The position numbers were made by a program, and so were the translations under genes. From Liolophura sinensis (lineage: Eukaryota; Mollusca; Polyplacophora; Chitonida; Chitonidae), in NCBI RefSeq assembly GCF_032854445.1, contig NC_088300.1:2914001-2978000 (forward strand): a stretch of 64,000 nucleotides of DNA, in the 5' to 3' direction. This document shows, one piece after another, positions 12,601-24,700 of the stretch. The notes beneath the pieces are model-generated. The model had not been told where the DNA came from. It worked only from the letters and a program-made list of their open reading frames with translations, and did no database searches. Each line of letters starts with the position of its first letter. The stretch's first letter is position 1.

Positions 12601-15600
12601 TGTGGGTTTCCGCCGGGCTGTGCCCGTTTTCCTCACACCATAATGCTAGCCGCCGTTGTATAAGTGAAATATTCTTGTGTTCGGAGTAAAACACCAATCA
12701 AATAAATAAATAAATCATTCATTTTCTGATTTTTCAACTTTTCTGTCACATGTATTTTCAGACCTAGAGGCAAGAGAACTTGCTGCACAAGAGAGGCGCG
12801 AAACAGATCTGAGTGCCGAGAAAATCCTTGCTGCTGAGGTGAGTTTTTGCGCGCTATTCTGTGCCCAGGAGGTCAGGAGCTTGTCTTTCCATCACTACGA
12901 TACATGAGGTATTGGTTCAGTCCCAACCTCAGACAGGGTATTCTCTACAGCTCCTGCATCCACTGACCTCTGTGGTAACAAGCAGTGGACAGTGCCCCTG
13001 GGTCTGAATTTCATTGATCCTCAAATCCCTCTCACAGATATGATTTATGTACTGAGTTTGTTCTGCGGTTGAAAATATTAGTATCACATGTGGGAATGTT
13101 TACCACTTTCTTTCCAAATACCGGTAGTTTACTCCAGGCACTCCCGTTTCATCTACTTGTAAAACTGACTGCCGTGAAGTAATTGGAAAAGTCTTGAGTA
13201 CGGCAGGGAGCAAATCATGTCAGAGTGGTTAAAGTGCAGCACTTTTCTTTCAGTCACTAGGCCACATGAGATGTGCGCAGGGAATTTTCTGTATTCCCAG
13301 GTCGTTTTCCTGGAGGCCTTGACGGCAGTAAGAGGTCAAGACAACAGTTTTCCTTTGCATGGTCTTGCCTGAAAGCTACTTGTATTTCACCAGTATCACA
13401 TGTTGGTGAGTTTCCTCAAGTCTACTCATATATCACTGCACATGTAATGTGATAATGTGCTCGCTGTTTGAACAGATTGACAGATTGAGGAAGGAAGGCT
13501 CTGCTCTTCTCAAGGCTGAACAGGATTACCTGAATGAGCAAATTAAGACCACAGGTAAATTTAGTATGACTTGTAGTTACAGGTAAATTATATTTGCTAT
13601 TAATTAATTGCTTACCATTTTCTATTAATAAACTGAGCTTTGTGATTATTTTTTTTATTCTGATATTTAAAAAGAAGTATTATGAGCATTAACACAATAA
13701 TGTTTTTATCTACAGCTGCCAAAGAGCCTGAATCGAGTGATAAGAAATCCACTCCAAAATTAAAGGTAAAAGTATTAGTTTAGAATCATTTTCTTTGTAT
13801 ACAACCAATGTCTTCATAGGAATTTGAATGCATACAATCAGGATAATGTTAAAGGAGAAGAAAACTTAAAAACATGACACTATAGGCTGAAAAGAGCACA
13901 TTTTTTTATATCTGGTGGTGCCTGCTGCATAATTTTGCGATAATTCCTCGCCATACACGTAAAGCCTAAAAAGGTAAAGCTGGCATAAATTGCTGAGTCC
14001 ATGGTGTCCTTTAACACCCTGTAATTTATGCTGGGGGTGTCTTGCCTCTCAGCCAATGAGAGTCATTAAACCTGCCTGCTTGTTCGTGTAAGCTCGGAAC
14101 CTACGTCCAACATTCCAGTTTCCCTATCGTCAAACGAAAAAAAACTGTACTATCCGCTACCTTCTGGGAAGAACAGTTCTACCGGAAATGTATGAACTGC
14201 ACTTTGGTGGTTTCCGACGGCAATTCTCCTCCTAACACAGAAGACTTTAGGATTAGTTCTTAGGCAAAATGGAGTCACCCACAGCAGATTTTGGCGCTTA
14301 CTTTATTGATAATTTATTAACTTGAGGTACATATTAGAATTTTGAAATGCACCTGCGAGGAAATGCATACTCTTTCAGTGGTATTTGATTGAATCTTAAA
14401 TTTTCTTCTCCTTTAACAATCTAACATAATCACATAAACAAGATTAAATTCCTTGAGATTCATGAAGCATTGCATACACTAAATGTACCATGGCAGCTGG
14501 AAATGTAGGCATTACATCGCCAGGGCAGCCAGAAATGTAGGTATTATGTCGCTATAGCAGCCGGAAATGTAGGCATTATGTCGCCATGGCAGCCGGAAAT
14601 GTAGGCATGTCAACATGGCAGCCAGAAATATTATTAGTTCGCCATGGCAGCCAGAAATGTAGGCATTGTTGCTGTGGCAGCTAAAAATGTAGGCATTTTG
14701 TCACCATGGCAACCAGAAATGTAAGCAATATGCCACCATGGCAGCCAGAAATGCAGGTATTATGTCGCCATGGCAGCCAGAAATGGAGACATTATGTTGT
14801 CATGGCAGTTATGTGGCTGTAATGTGAAGACGGTTAAAAATCCAGCCCCGGGTCTTGGAAAGTTGTGGGAGCGCTAGTTGTGTGTGGAATGTAGCCAATG
14901 GGGTTGAGACTCTCTTACGTGCTGTGTAAATGAGCTGGCCACTCTTACTTTTCAGCTGACTGGACCATTTCTTCAGCAGATTAAAAACTAGGGCAATATG
15001 ATTGGCCAAAAACAAATAGCAAACAAATTGTTTTCTGTAGTTGTCTTTTCCTTTCCTTCTCTTTGGTGAATGAAGCAAGTTTTTTTTTCTTTTGTTCTTA
15101 GGTGGTACGTCATATTTGTACTTGCACCACTACTAAGACTATTGAGAGTCACGTAAATCCCAAACTTGAAATATTTTAGAGTTTTTACTAACTCATTTTC
15201 AGTTAAAATGGAAGGCAAAGAAAGGCGATGTATCAAATGGAGGCTACTCAGCTGAAAATCTCACAACTATGTTCAGCAAAGTAAGTACAAGTGAAGCTGT
15301 GGAATGTTCGTGCCATTGATCTGTGTAATAATAGTAATGGAAGTGAAAACGTGAAAAGAAGTGAAAAGAAAATTGTTAAGAGCAGTTCACTGGGAAAGTG
15401 CTATAACCTTTTAAAAGGATGAGATGTGTGGATAATTTGTAGGTACAAAAGTACAGGATTAACACCGTGGGTTACATGTCTGGGTGCCTTGTAATGCCCC
15501 AGTTATATCAGCATTAATGGTGTTCGGGCATCAGAGGCATTGTACTGGCCAAGATCACCAGTCCATGATCAATCAAGTGGATGTTCAACGGTGGCTTCAG

Positions 15601-18179
15601 GGTGGTGTATTTCTCCAGGACAGTTTACTCCTAGCTTTATTGTTTTCCTCCATCCATAAATCTCACCCAAAACCACACATATGCAGCTTTGTAAAGCAGT
15701 AACAGTAGTCGAAACAATGTCTGATGACTTTACATTTGCTTGAGGATATGAACTAGTCAGAGCATAGATAAGTTTCACCAGTCTTTATATTGGAAATTAT
15801 TTGAAAAGATCCTAGTTCATCAAGCCATAATTGTACTGAGGCCAGGCTACACTGAATTTTTGTTTGAAACTGATACCACTGATATTGCTGAGAATCCCTG
15901 ATGAATAAGTTTGTGAAATGTTTGACATCATTGTTTCAGTATGGAGAGGTGTTGACAGTCCTGTTATCCAGTAAAAGGATGGGAAGTGCTGTCATTGAGC
16001 TGGGCAACAGCCATGCTGCTGTGAGTTCATATAATCTCACAGATCTGTTCTTTCAATACCAGAACAACTGCCCAGTTTCCTCCCATTTTTTCCATAAATA
16101 TTCTTGAGTATTGCATAAAACACCAGTCAAGTAAATAAAATAATAATTTTTAATAGAAGAATTTTTGTAAACTAAACAGTGAGAACAGGCAAACTGGCAT
16201 TACCAGTATTAATGTCTCTCCACATACATGGAAATACAAACTGTATGTTGTAGCAAAATAGTAGGATTTAAAGCTGCTTAAGGATCGATGAAAAGTGGTT
16301 TTAAAAGCTTTATTGAAAAGACTCCTATGAATCAAAGTTCATTTGTTTCATTGATTAAGATATGTCTGCAGTACTGTAATATTTCCTGGTTTGGAGGTTT
16401 TGGTCTTTAATTGAAGATTTAAAGATTACTTTGATTTTGAATACACAGATATTGGCTGTCCAGAATGAAATAGGGCTGCCAGAGAACCCTCTGACATTGA
16501 CATGGCTTGAAGGTCAACCAACCAGAACTCCAGACATTCAAGTACCCCCTTTTGGACATCAGTTTAGCAGTCAGACAGTAAGACAACTTCTTTTAAATTT
16601 GATGATCATTTCCTTGTTATTTTTATTCTCTTGGAGCGCCAGATTAGTCCACAACTGTTTCCCTGAAATGAAATCTTGTGTTGCAGTAGATTGTGTTTGT
16701 TATGAAAGTGCTTGGCAATGTGAAAACTTTCTAGTTCTGTCAAGTATTCATATGTGTATAGATTCAAAATGCACAAGACAGTGGATGTTTTAATTGTGGA
16801 GAGGAACAGTTTCCTGGACACATTGTACAGACTGAGTTGGCTTGTATATTGAGATGACCGGAGCATTTATGATTAAGCAGAAATGCCCTGCTGCTCACCA
16901 AGTAACAGTTATGCACATCTACATGTATGTACATAATTCATGCAAATGGTAATAGACAAATTGGCAAATTTAGGCTCTACTGTTCTTGTCATTTTAAGTT
17001 TGCATATTGATTTTCCTATGTGCATCCAGACAAGTAGTCTTTTTTTGTACCTATTTCGCAAAGTTCATCAGGTACTTAATGATCTGTAGTGATTTCTTAA
17101 GCTGGTGCTTTATCAGTAAAGACAGTGTACTTTTTCAGGAACATTGCTTGAAAGTGTAGTTGTATTTAAGCTATTGAGTTTTCATACTCTTGTGAACAGC
17201 CTACCCCTGGATCAACTAGTCGTATATGTTGACCAAAATAGGACAGAAACAGTGTTCAATTTAGTGAAACACACTTGATTATAAGCATTTTGCTAACTTG
17301 TCACCTGGTGTGTCACATATAGATCTGGTAACATTTCTGTATATGAAGCCTGTTCAGCCATCTCTTCAGAGTACAAGGCCAAGCATTCCTGTAGGAAGCA
17401 GTAATAAGCAAGAGTCAGCTGTCTCATAGGTCAGTTGGCTGAAATCCTGTATGAATGCTCCCAGATCTGTGACATCAGAGATATGCGGGTTGTAATGGCT
17501 TAACATGTTTATAAGACCAATCACAGAGAGTTATATGTTTGCAAATATACTGTGTATCACGTAAAGTTCAGAATTATTTAAGTGACACATTTTGCTTGAT
17601 TCTAATGGATTTATCAACTTTACAGGGCCGCTTAATAGTTTTGGTGGAGTCTGATTTAATAAATTTTTTGGGCAGAAAACTGAAGTGTTGGCTTCAAAAG
17701 TATCATTTGTGTGCTTCTGCAAGTGCATTTTCACAAAGCAAACTTAGTTGACACACGGAGCTTTACCAGATCGGTGTACTTGTATCATATGTTGTGAAAC
17801 ATGTATGAGGGCATTTATTTTTCCTCTACCCATAAAACTGACTTGTCATACATATATAATTGAAAATTTCTCAAGTATGGCATGAAACATCAATCAAAGA
17901 ATCGAAATGACTACGGGTACGTCATTTTGATCCTTTTATTAGACTTTCTGTAATGGCATGAAAGTTAACAGTGTTGCAGCTCACTAGAAAAGAGCTCTTA
18001 GCCTTGAAGGTGTTAACAAACAAAAAATGCATATTGCTATTTCACAGAGTACGGACCAACAGGTGTTATCAAATGAGAGGGACTTTGAGAGTCTGGTACT
18101 GAGGAAGCTCCGTCAGGCCGAGGAGCGAAAACGTTTGGCCCAGGAAATAGCCAAACAAGATGAGGAAGACAACACATGA
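9672..18179 (+). CDS. DNAJC17: DnaJ homolog subfamily C member 17 (J domain + RRM), 11 exons, 305 aa
   Basis: Nuclear Hsp40-type cochaperone linked to pre-mRNA splicing (animal relative of yeast Cwf23). Exons: 9672-9746, 10388-10457, 11576-11634, 12228-12315, 12762-12838, 13476-13554, 13716-13765, 15203-15280, 15940-16020, 16449-16577, 18048-18179. All borders are GT-AG and phases join to a 305-residue frame; human is 304. The J domain (about residues 9-76) has the intact HPD at 38-40 in [30 protein letters not shown] closes it. A basic/acidic coiled coil (about 80-150) follows, then an RRM-like segment from about 167 ([54 protein letters not shown]), and a C-terminal helix ([17 protein letters not shown]). 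The start ATG matches the family's short N-terminus before DLYGIL. Confidence 0.96.
11195..11275 (+). repeat. tRNA-like SINE head or tRNA pseudogene
   Basis: TGGCTGAGGGGCTTGAGCA resembles an A box and CCAGGTTCAAACCC a B box, at tRNA-like spacing. The acceptor arms do not pair convincingly, so a functional tRNA is unlikely. It lies in DNAJC17 intron 2. Confidence 0.4.
12450..12714 (+). repeat. Full-length SINE with perfect 14-bp target duplication, in DNAJC17 intron 4
   Basis: This is the best reference copy in the window. The head is GGCCTCTGTGGCTCAGTTGG with TTAGCGCGCTAG; the B box is GTGAGTTCAAGTCC; then come CAGCAACCTG, CATAATGCTAGCCGCCGTTG, ATAAGTGAAATATTCTTG and an (AAAT)n tail. TCATTCATTTTCTG flanks both ends (12436-12449 and 12715-12728), fixing a 265-bp element. 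Confidence 0.95.
13849..14416 (+). mobile_element. TTAA-flanked MITE, copy 1 (568 bp), in DNAJC17 intron 7
   Basis: The ends are inverted repeats: TTAAAGGAGAAGAAAACTTAA on the left (given minus its last base here) and its reverse complement TTTTCTTCTCCTTTAA on the right. TTAA stands at both borders, as a target duplication or as part of the TIR. No open frame is present. A diverged copy in the opposite orientation lies at 50933-51477, with matching blocks throughout (CACTATAGGCTGAAAAGAGC, CTACCTTCTGGGAAGA, CATAAATT). TTAA borders suggest a piggyBac-type transposase acting in trans; that assignment is inference. Confidence 0.85.
14480..14812. repeat. Minisatellite, ~32-bp unit, about 10 copies, in DNAJC17 intron 7
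   Basis: The unit is GCCATGGCAGCCAGAAATG plus TAGGCATTATGTC. Units vary in length and carry substitutions (TCGCCATGG, TGCTGTGGC, TCACCATGG). The array starts shortly after the MITE in the same intron. Confidence 0.85.
16060..16140 (+). repeat. SINE 3' end in DNAJC17 intron 9
   Basis: CCAGTTTCCTCCCA, CATAAATATTCTTGAGTA, CATAAAACACCAGTCAAGTA and an AAATAAAATAATAA tail match the 3' block of the window's SINE family. The head is missing, so this is a 5'-truncated or decayed copy. Confidence 0.7.
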
Positions 18180-18265
18180 TTTTTAATTTATATCTTATTT
18201 TAAATTATCAGTCATTATCATGGCTTTTAGCATCAATTTTAATTTACTCTTATTTGGAATTTTTT

Positions 18266-18271
18266 ATTAAA
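18266..18271 (+). promoter_or_regulatory. Likely polyadenylation signal of DNAJC17
   Basis: ATTAAA lies 87 bp after the DNAJC17 stop codon and is followed by a T-rich stretch. It is the common variant of AATAAA; I see no AATAAA nearer on this strand. Confidence 0.45.
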
Positions 18272-18729
18272 TTGTTTTTATCAGAAGAAATATTTTTGTG
18301 TTATGTGTTAACTGTAGATTTAGGCCTTACATGTACACTTAGCTAAGCATTTTACACAGCAAAATAACATTCACCATTCAACAAAGAAAATTTGTGAGTT
18401 AAAAATTTGCTTTAATAACACATATTTCTTACCTAGCAAGTTCATATTCTCCTAAGGTATTTGTAAACGATCACAGACAATCTGGTACCTCAGAACAAAT
18501 TCATCAGCGTTTATTGTAGGTACAAGTACTTTACTACTCACCTAGGTTCAATATATTATTGTTTTATACATTAATAATACAAAAAGTATATGTGCAATAT
18601 AGATTTCAAAACAAAACATTACGTAATAAGTTTGACAGTGGTTCATTCCATAAAATTCAAAAAAAGTATGAAAAAAAAAAATCTAAGGCCCACATCTCTT
18701 TAAATTTATTCTTTCACTTTTTACATGAG

Positions 18730-18735
18730 TTTATT
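18730..18735 (-). promoter_or_regulatory. Likely polyadenylation signal of MLH3
   Basis: AATAAA on the minus strand, 34 bp after the MLH3 stop codon; a second lies at about 18704-18709. The two convergent genes would then have short, non-overlapping 3' UTRs within the 589 bp between their stops. Confidence 0.5.
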
Positions 18736-18768
18736 AATAAATTTCGTAACTATAAATAAATGTCATTC

Positions 18769-21700
18769 TTAACCCATGTCCACATCCATCATGCTCTCTG
18801 TCTTCTGATCTAGCGACTCTTCAACAATACTCTCCTCTATCCTCGGTCGCAGCCTCCACAGCTGAGGCTTGCCTGCACACTGCAAGTAAAACAACAGAAC
18901 TTGTGACAGTATATGGCCGATGTGCTGGGTTCATGCAAACCACAAAATCACGTTCAAACTAACAATCTAATTCTAAGAGGTCACTATAGCCTGTGACCTC
19001 ATTTCCATCTTGTAAGACGTAGACTTAGTTCCAATACCAACTACCAGCACCTAAAGACTTGTCAGTAAACTGAACTGATGCATACCTTTTGAGGAAATTT
19101 AGCTTTGAAATGATCAAAATTTAGCAAAGGCATGACAGATGGTCGCCCATGAGCACACTGGAAGGGCAGATCACAGAGAGAGAGGGACTTGAGCAAATCT
19201 TCACACTCCTCCAAGGTTAGGCTGTCACCAAACTTGATAGCACCTACAACAGCAATATACATCCTACTGTTATTTGTGTCCTTGTTTCTCCATAAGGAAG
19301 TAAGAAGAGGTATTGTGACGGGGATCAGATACTGTCGGTGTCCAGTCTGGTTAAAATTTTTGGCCAATCATAGGGTTGCGATGGCCACCCACAGTATATA
19401 GATAGCCAATCGTCGGTACCAATTTGTTGTTCATAAATTGCAATTGCCACCCAAAGAACATGGATTGCTAAATGCAATTCACGATCTGCATATCAAAGAC
19501 CTCTGCAGTAAATTTGTGCACAAACTCCCCACAGTGTGTGTTTTACCACTAATTATTTACAACGTAAAAAAACACTGATCTGCAATTCTTACACATGCTA
19601 TAAAGAGTCATAGTTGTCAGAGCATATTAATTTTTGGTTTAGAGGTCAATATTTGCATGTATCACATGATTTGAGCATTATGCAGTTTTACAAACTGCTC
19701 AATCGGTCGAGCTACTGGTATTCTCTGAATTCTTTGTCCAAAATTATTTCACTTTATTAAATGGTCTAGGTCACAAAACCAGGCCACATCAGAATGAGAT
19801 AATGGATTGCGCGTACCAAACTGAGCGACCTTTTGGGCACATGCACTGCAAATTTAACGAATGAAAAGAAATTTACCAGACCACAATTATGTTCATTCAT
19901 CAGCCGGCTTAGAGAAACACACAAATTTTAACAGAGCTTGCAATGACAAGTGATCCCTAAAATTAGGACCTTTTCAAACCAGCCAAAAGACACAAACATG
20001 TCAACTGTTGGGGACTGATGCAATATGTATGGCTTGTAATGTGGGAGCTGGTCTTGGTTGAGTGATTAAGACAGTGGTCGTTCAAATGCTACCCTAATTG
20101 TTAAACCTTTCCGCATGTGAAAGAGCAGCGTGCAATTTATGCACGCTTTTAATTTAATTTTTTAATTTGATTTTGGAGACAAAACAACATTAGTTGGATG
20201 GCCAGATTCAGGGCTTCACAAAAAGTATAATTTTATCAGTAAACTCAGAATAATGCCATCAGAATATACTTGAATAAACACCTTGTGGATAAACAAGCGT
20301 GGAAAGGTTGAAGAATTACAGNNNNNNNNNNNNNNNNNNNNNNNNNNNNNNNNNNNNNNNNNNNNNNNNNNNNNNNNNNNNNNNNNNNNNNNNNNNNNNN
20401 NNNNNNNNNNNNNNNNNNNNNNNNNNNNNNNNNNNNNNNNNNNNNNNNNNNNNNNNNNNNNNNNNNNNNNNNNNNNNNNNNNNNNNNNNNNNNNNNNNNN
20501 NNNNNNNNNNNNNNNNNNNNNTGGATAAACAAGCGTGGAAAGGTTGAAGAATTACAGTAGTGCACAAGAGGTGCGGACTCGATTCTGGCCTTCCGTGCAC
20601 AGGGGATTTGTGGATTGCCCTGTTCATGAAACCTTGGTGAGCATAAGCACTCAATGATACTTGTGTGGTTCTTTGTACAATCTGACATTTGGTGCAGTTC
20701 CCTTATCTTCCACAAAAATTGTGTGTATATCTGTACTTCACATGTCAGAAAGTTTGCCAACACCTTGCCAAAGGTTACTGGTTTACCCCAGGCACTCTGG
20801 GTTCTTCCACCTACAAACCTGCTGTAGATAGACACAGGCAGGAAATGTACATAATGTGAAAGGCTTGATTATGGGGGTAGGAAGTGTACATACCATGACA
20901 GGCTTGTGAACACAGCAACTTATGGACACAGCCAGGAAGTGTAGCCAGGGCACCATTCGTGGACTTCAACAACTGTAAACCAAAGATTATTACTACTGTG
21001 ACATGTACAGGGCCAAAATTCATGTCAATTTTGGTTGAGAAAGACCATAAACAAGAGTTATTACAATTATAACAACACCTATTTGCAGATAAAATGTCAT
21101 GTAATACAAAATAGGCTCTCTATATCTCTTCCAAAATGTGGTGCCATAGTAAGCTGTTCTGTAGATGACGGCTTCCTGTTGAATGTGGTACGTCTATCAG
21201 GTAAATTTCTACGCAAAGACAAGGTATAACGTGCATCATTATTAGCGATAAGACTGTGTATAATCTGGGAGCCAATTCAACATTCACAAGAAAAACTATG
21301 ATTATCACTAATGGATTTTTTTTTTTTTTTTTTTTTTTGATTGGTGTTTTACGCCGTACTCAAGAATATTTCACTTATGCGACGGCGGCCAGCATTATGG
21401 TGGGTGGAAACCGGGCATAGCCTGGGGGAAACCCACGACCATCCGCAGGTTGCTGACAGACCTTCATCACTATTGGAGATAAGACAGTGTATAATCTGGG
21501 AGCCAATTCAACATTCACAAGAAAAACTATGATTATCACTATTGGAGATAAGACTGTGTATAATCTGGGAGCCAATTCAACATTCACAAGAAAAACTATG
21601 ATTATCACTATTGGAGATAAGACTGTGTATAATCTGGGAGCCAATTCAACATTCACAAGAAAAACTATGATTATCACTAATGGATTTTTTTTTTTTTTTT

Positions 21701-24700
21701 TTTTTTTTGATTGGTGTTTTACGCCGTACTCAAGAATATTTCACTTATGCGACGGCGGCCAGCATTATGGTGGGTGGAAACCGGGCATAGCCCGGGGGAA
21801 ACCCACGACCATCCGCAGGTTGCTGACAGACGTTCATCACTAATGGAGATAAGACTGTGTATAATCTGGGAGCCAATTCAACATTCACAAGAAAAAGTGA
21901 TTATTATATCCCAGCCATAAATGGGAGTAATTCTGGTAGAGAAATAATCTCAAAGATCCATCCAACCACTGTAAAGGATGTCATATGTTGGCTAAAGCAA
22001 CATGAGTTAAGTCTTGCCACTTAGAGAAGACTTAATTCAGCCTCTAGTCGTTTCACAAGAGTGTGGAGAAAGAATTACGGGGTTCACTGAAAACTTACCT
22101 CTACTTGCTCCACAATGAATCCCTACAAAAAGTGAGAAGGCATTCATCAATATCCTGCCATGGGAGCTTAATGCCATTAAGTAATGCACTATCATTTCAT
22201 TACACAAATCAGCTGAATTCACTGGACAAGAACACTATATCACATATCAGCAAGAAAGTTTACAGGCATTCTATAATCAGAGTCGTGAAACAATTATCTG
22301 ATCAGCATTTTATTGAACTTAGTGCTAGGTAGCCCTTAGCTAAGTGCACTTTATATCTCTACAACACACGCTGCCATGATAGTTAAGGGCAAACTTATCT
22401 AACTGAGCCACAGAAATCGGCCGCAGTACTTTGACTACTTTTCACTCAAAAAGAAAGCAACTAACCTCAATCATCTCCATGACAACAGAGGTTCTACCGC
22501 GTTTGATTTCACTGGCTTCTCTCTCAATGAAACAAGATGGTGCTGACTTTAAGAATACAGTGTCTCTCTTGTCAGATGTGCTGAACATAACACCTGCAGC
22601 AAATCAAAATGTTAGGGCACTTTAATGTCATATATATATGGATGTGCATATATGTGTATGTTTAACACTGTTTAAAGGAAGACGTAGGCCCCAATTCACA
22701 AAGCATCCATAATATTACATGGATAGCATGTACCTTTCATGTACAACCCTTGAGTGCAGAGCCTGTTACGTATGTGCATGTATGGTGCACTGATGAAACA
22801 GGCCTCAGATCAACAACATGGCAGATTTTCCTACATTTATCAAGGTACTGACAACGATATGAATAAAACTGATGTCTAAATGAGTCAAAGACAAATGAAG
22901 CAAAAATCAGTTGTGAAACTCTAGACTGACAAAATGTTATTACTCTTGCTACTATACCATACACCTCCCCATGATGGTGGAATTGGCACATACAATGTAA
23001 TACTACTGGCTACTGAATGGACCAATCATCATATTCTTAAACCCCATCATCTCCATCATAAAATGGTCCTACAGATATTCAAGTACCCAGCTCCTATATA
23101 TAAAGCAGACGCTTTACATGTATGCACAAGTACAGTCTGTTTATCTGGAGAAAGCTTGAGAACTTTACCAAGCTGTTCAAACTTGGCCTGATAAGCTGTC
23201 ATCACCCTCACTAGTTCCTCTGTGAGCCTCAGTTCTAGCGGTGGAATAATGGCAGAGCTTTTTATCACTCTATTTCCATCTGAATTTGTCACATAAGAAT
23301 CTGCAACATCAGAAAGACAAAAAAATTATGTTCTAGAAGGACGCTCATAACAGAACATGTGCAATACCTTGTCAGACACCACCTCTGTGAACAAATAACA
23401 CTACCCTCACAAGACAGTACTACTACCTCTGTTTAATTCATACTGACAATTCTTGTGACATACAGTGTATGCATTTATACTTGGACCTTGTGCCAAGCAC
23501 ACAATGTGACTGCTTCGTAAAAACCGTTTCCAGATGTTGGATGTTCAACTTAATTAGCTGTACCTACCCTTGGTGAGTTGTTCAAGACGCACCCTCTCAT
23601 GAGCAGCATGTTGATCCACCAGCACCAAGAGATTACCATCTGGAGAGAAAATATCACACACATATAGAAGTGATCATGAAAAACAAAATGGTGGACAGCT
23701 TTAAAAGAAAGTCAGCAGATAAGTATTTATTTATTTGATTGGCATTTTACACCATACTCAAGAATATTTCACTCATCCAAGTGCCTGCAAGTTTCAGGCA
23801 GACCTTCCCATGTACAACCGGAGAGGAAGCCAGCATGAGCTGGACTTGAACTCAAAGCAACCGCATCGATGAAAGGCTCCTGGGTTACTGTGCTGCGCTA
23901 GCATACAAGCCACTCCGCCACTACGGAGGCCTCTTTTCCCACTTAAAATGGAAAAGGGGCCAGCGTGAGCCGGACTTAAACTTACAGTCACCACATGGGG
24001 TAAGAGTATCTGAGTCACTGCACTGAGCTACCATGCTAACTACTCTACCACGGAGCTCCCAGATCAGCAAATAAGGTTTAGATCAATAAACATGAAGCTG
24101 GTGGAGGTTCAACTTCGTAACTCCATACTGTGAAATACAAATTACAGAGGGCAGATTTAACCATCAACCCCAGAAAGTGTAATCCCTAATACTGACGATA
24201 CTGCTGTTTTAAACTCCCCCCCACCCCACTCCCACTCCAACACTACATTTTCTAGGTAAAATAAAAACTACACACACACCTGCTGACAGATTCTTCTCTT
24301 TGGTTCTCATCAAACAGGCTATAAATTTATCATCGACTTGACCCATCACCTAAACAGACATCGAATACAGATGAGATTCTGATATAAAAAACTCTAAAAA
24401 AATCATCAATTAATTAAAGTATCTTTGTAACACTGGCAACAAATGGCCCTTCAATAATGAATAATGTTAGAATATGAAGAAATACATGAAGTCTGTCATC
24501 CTTCTAAAATTTAACTGCAAAATACATACTGCTGAGTGTAAGCATGATTTATCAAATTGCGAACATATTGCGAAGCATATTTATGGTTGAATACAAAATA
24601 AATTTACATGTACCAAGTAAAGTTTCACACAGTTCCATACACCAAAAGCAGACCATACCTGTACTTGACATAGCATATTCTTGGTAAAGCGACACTGATG

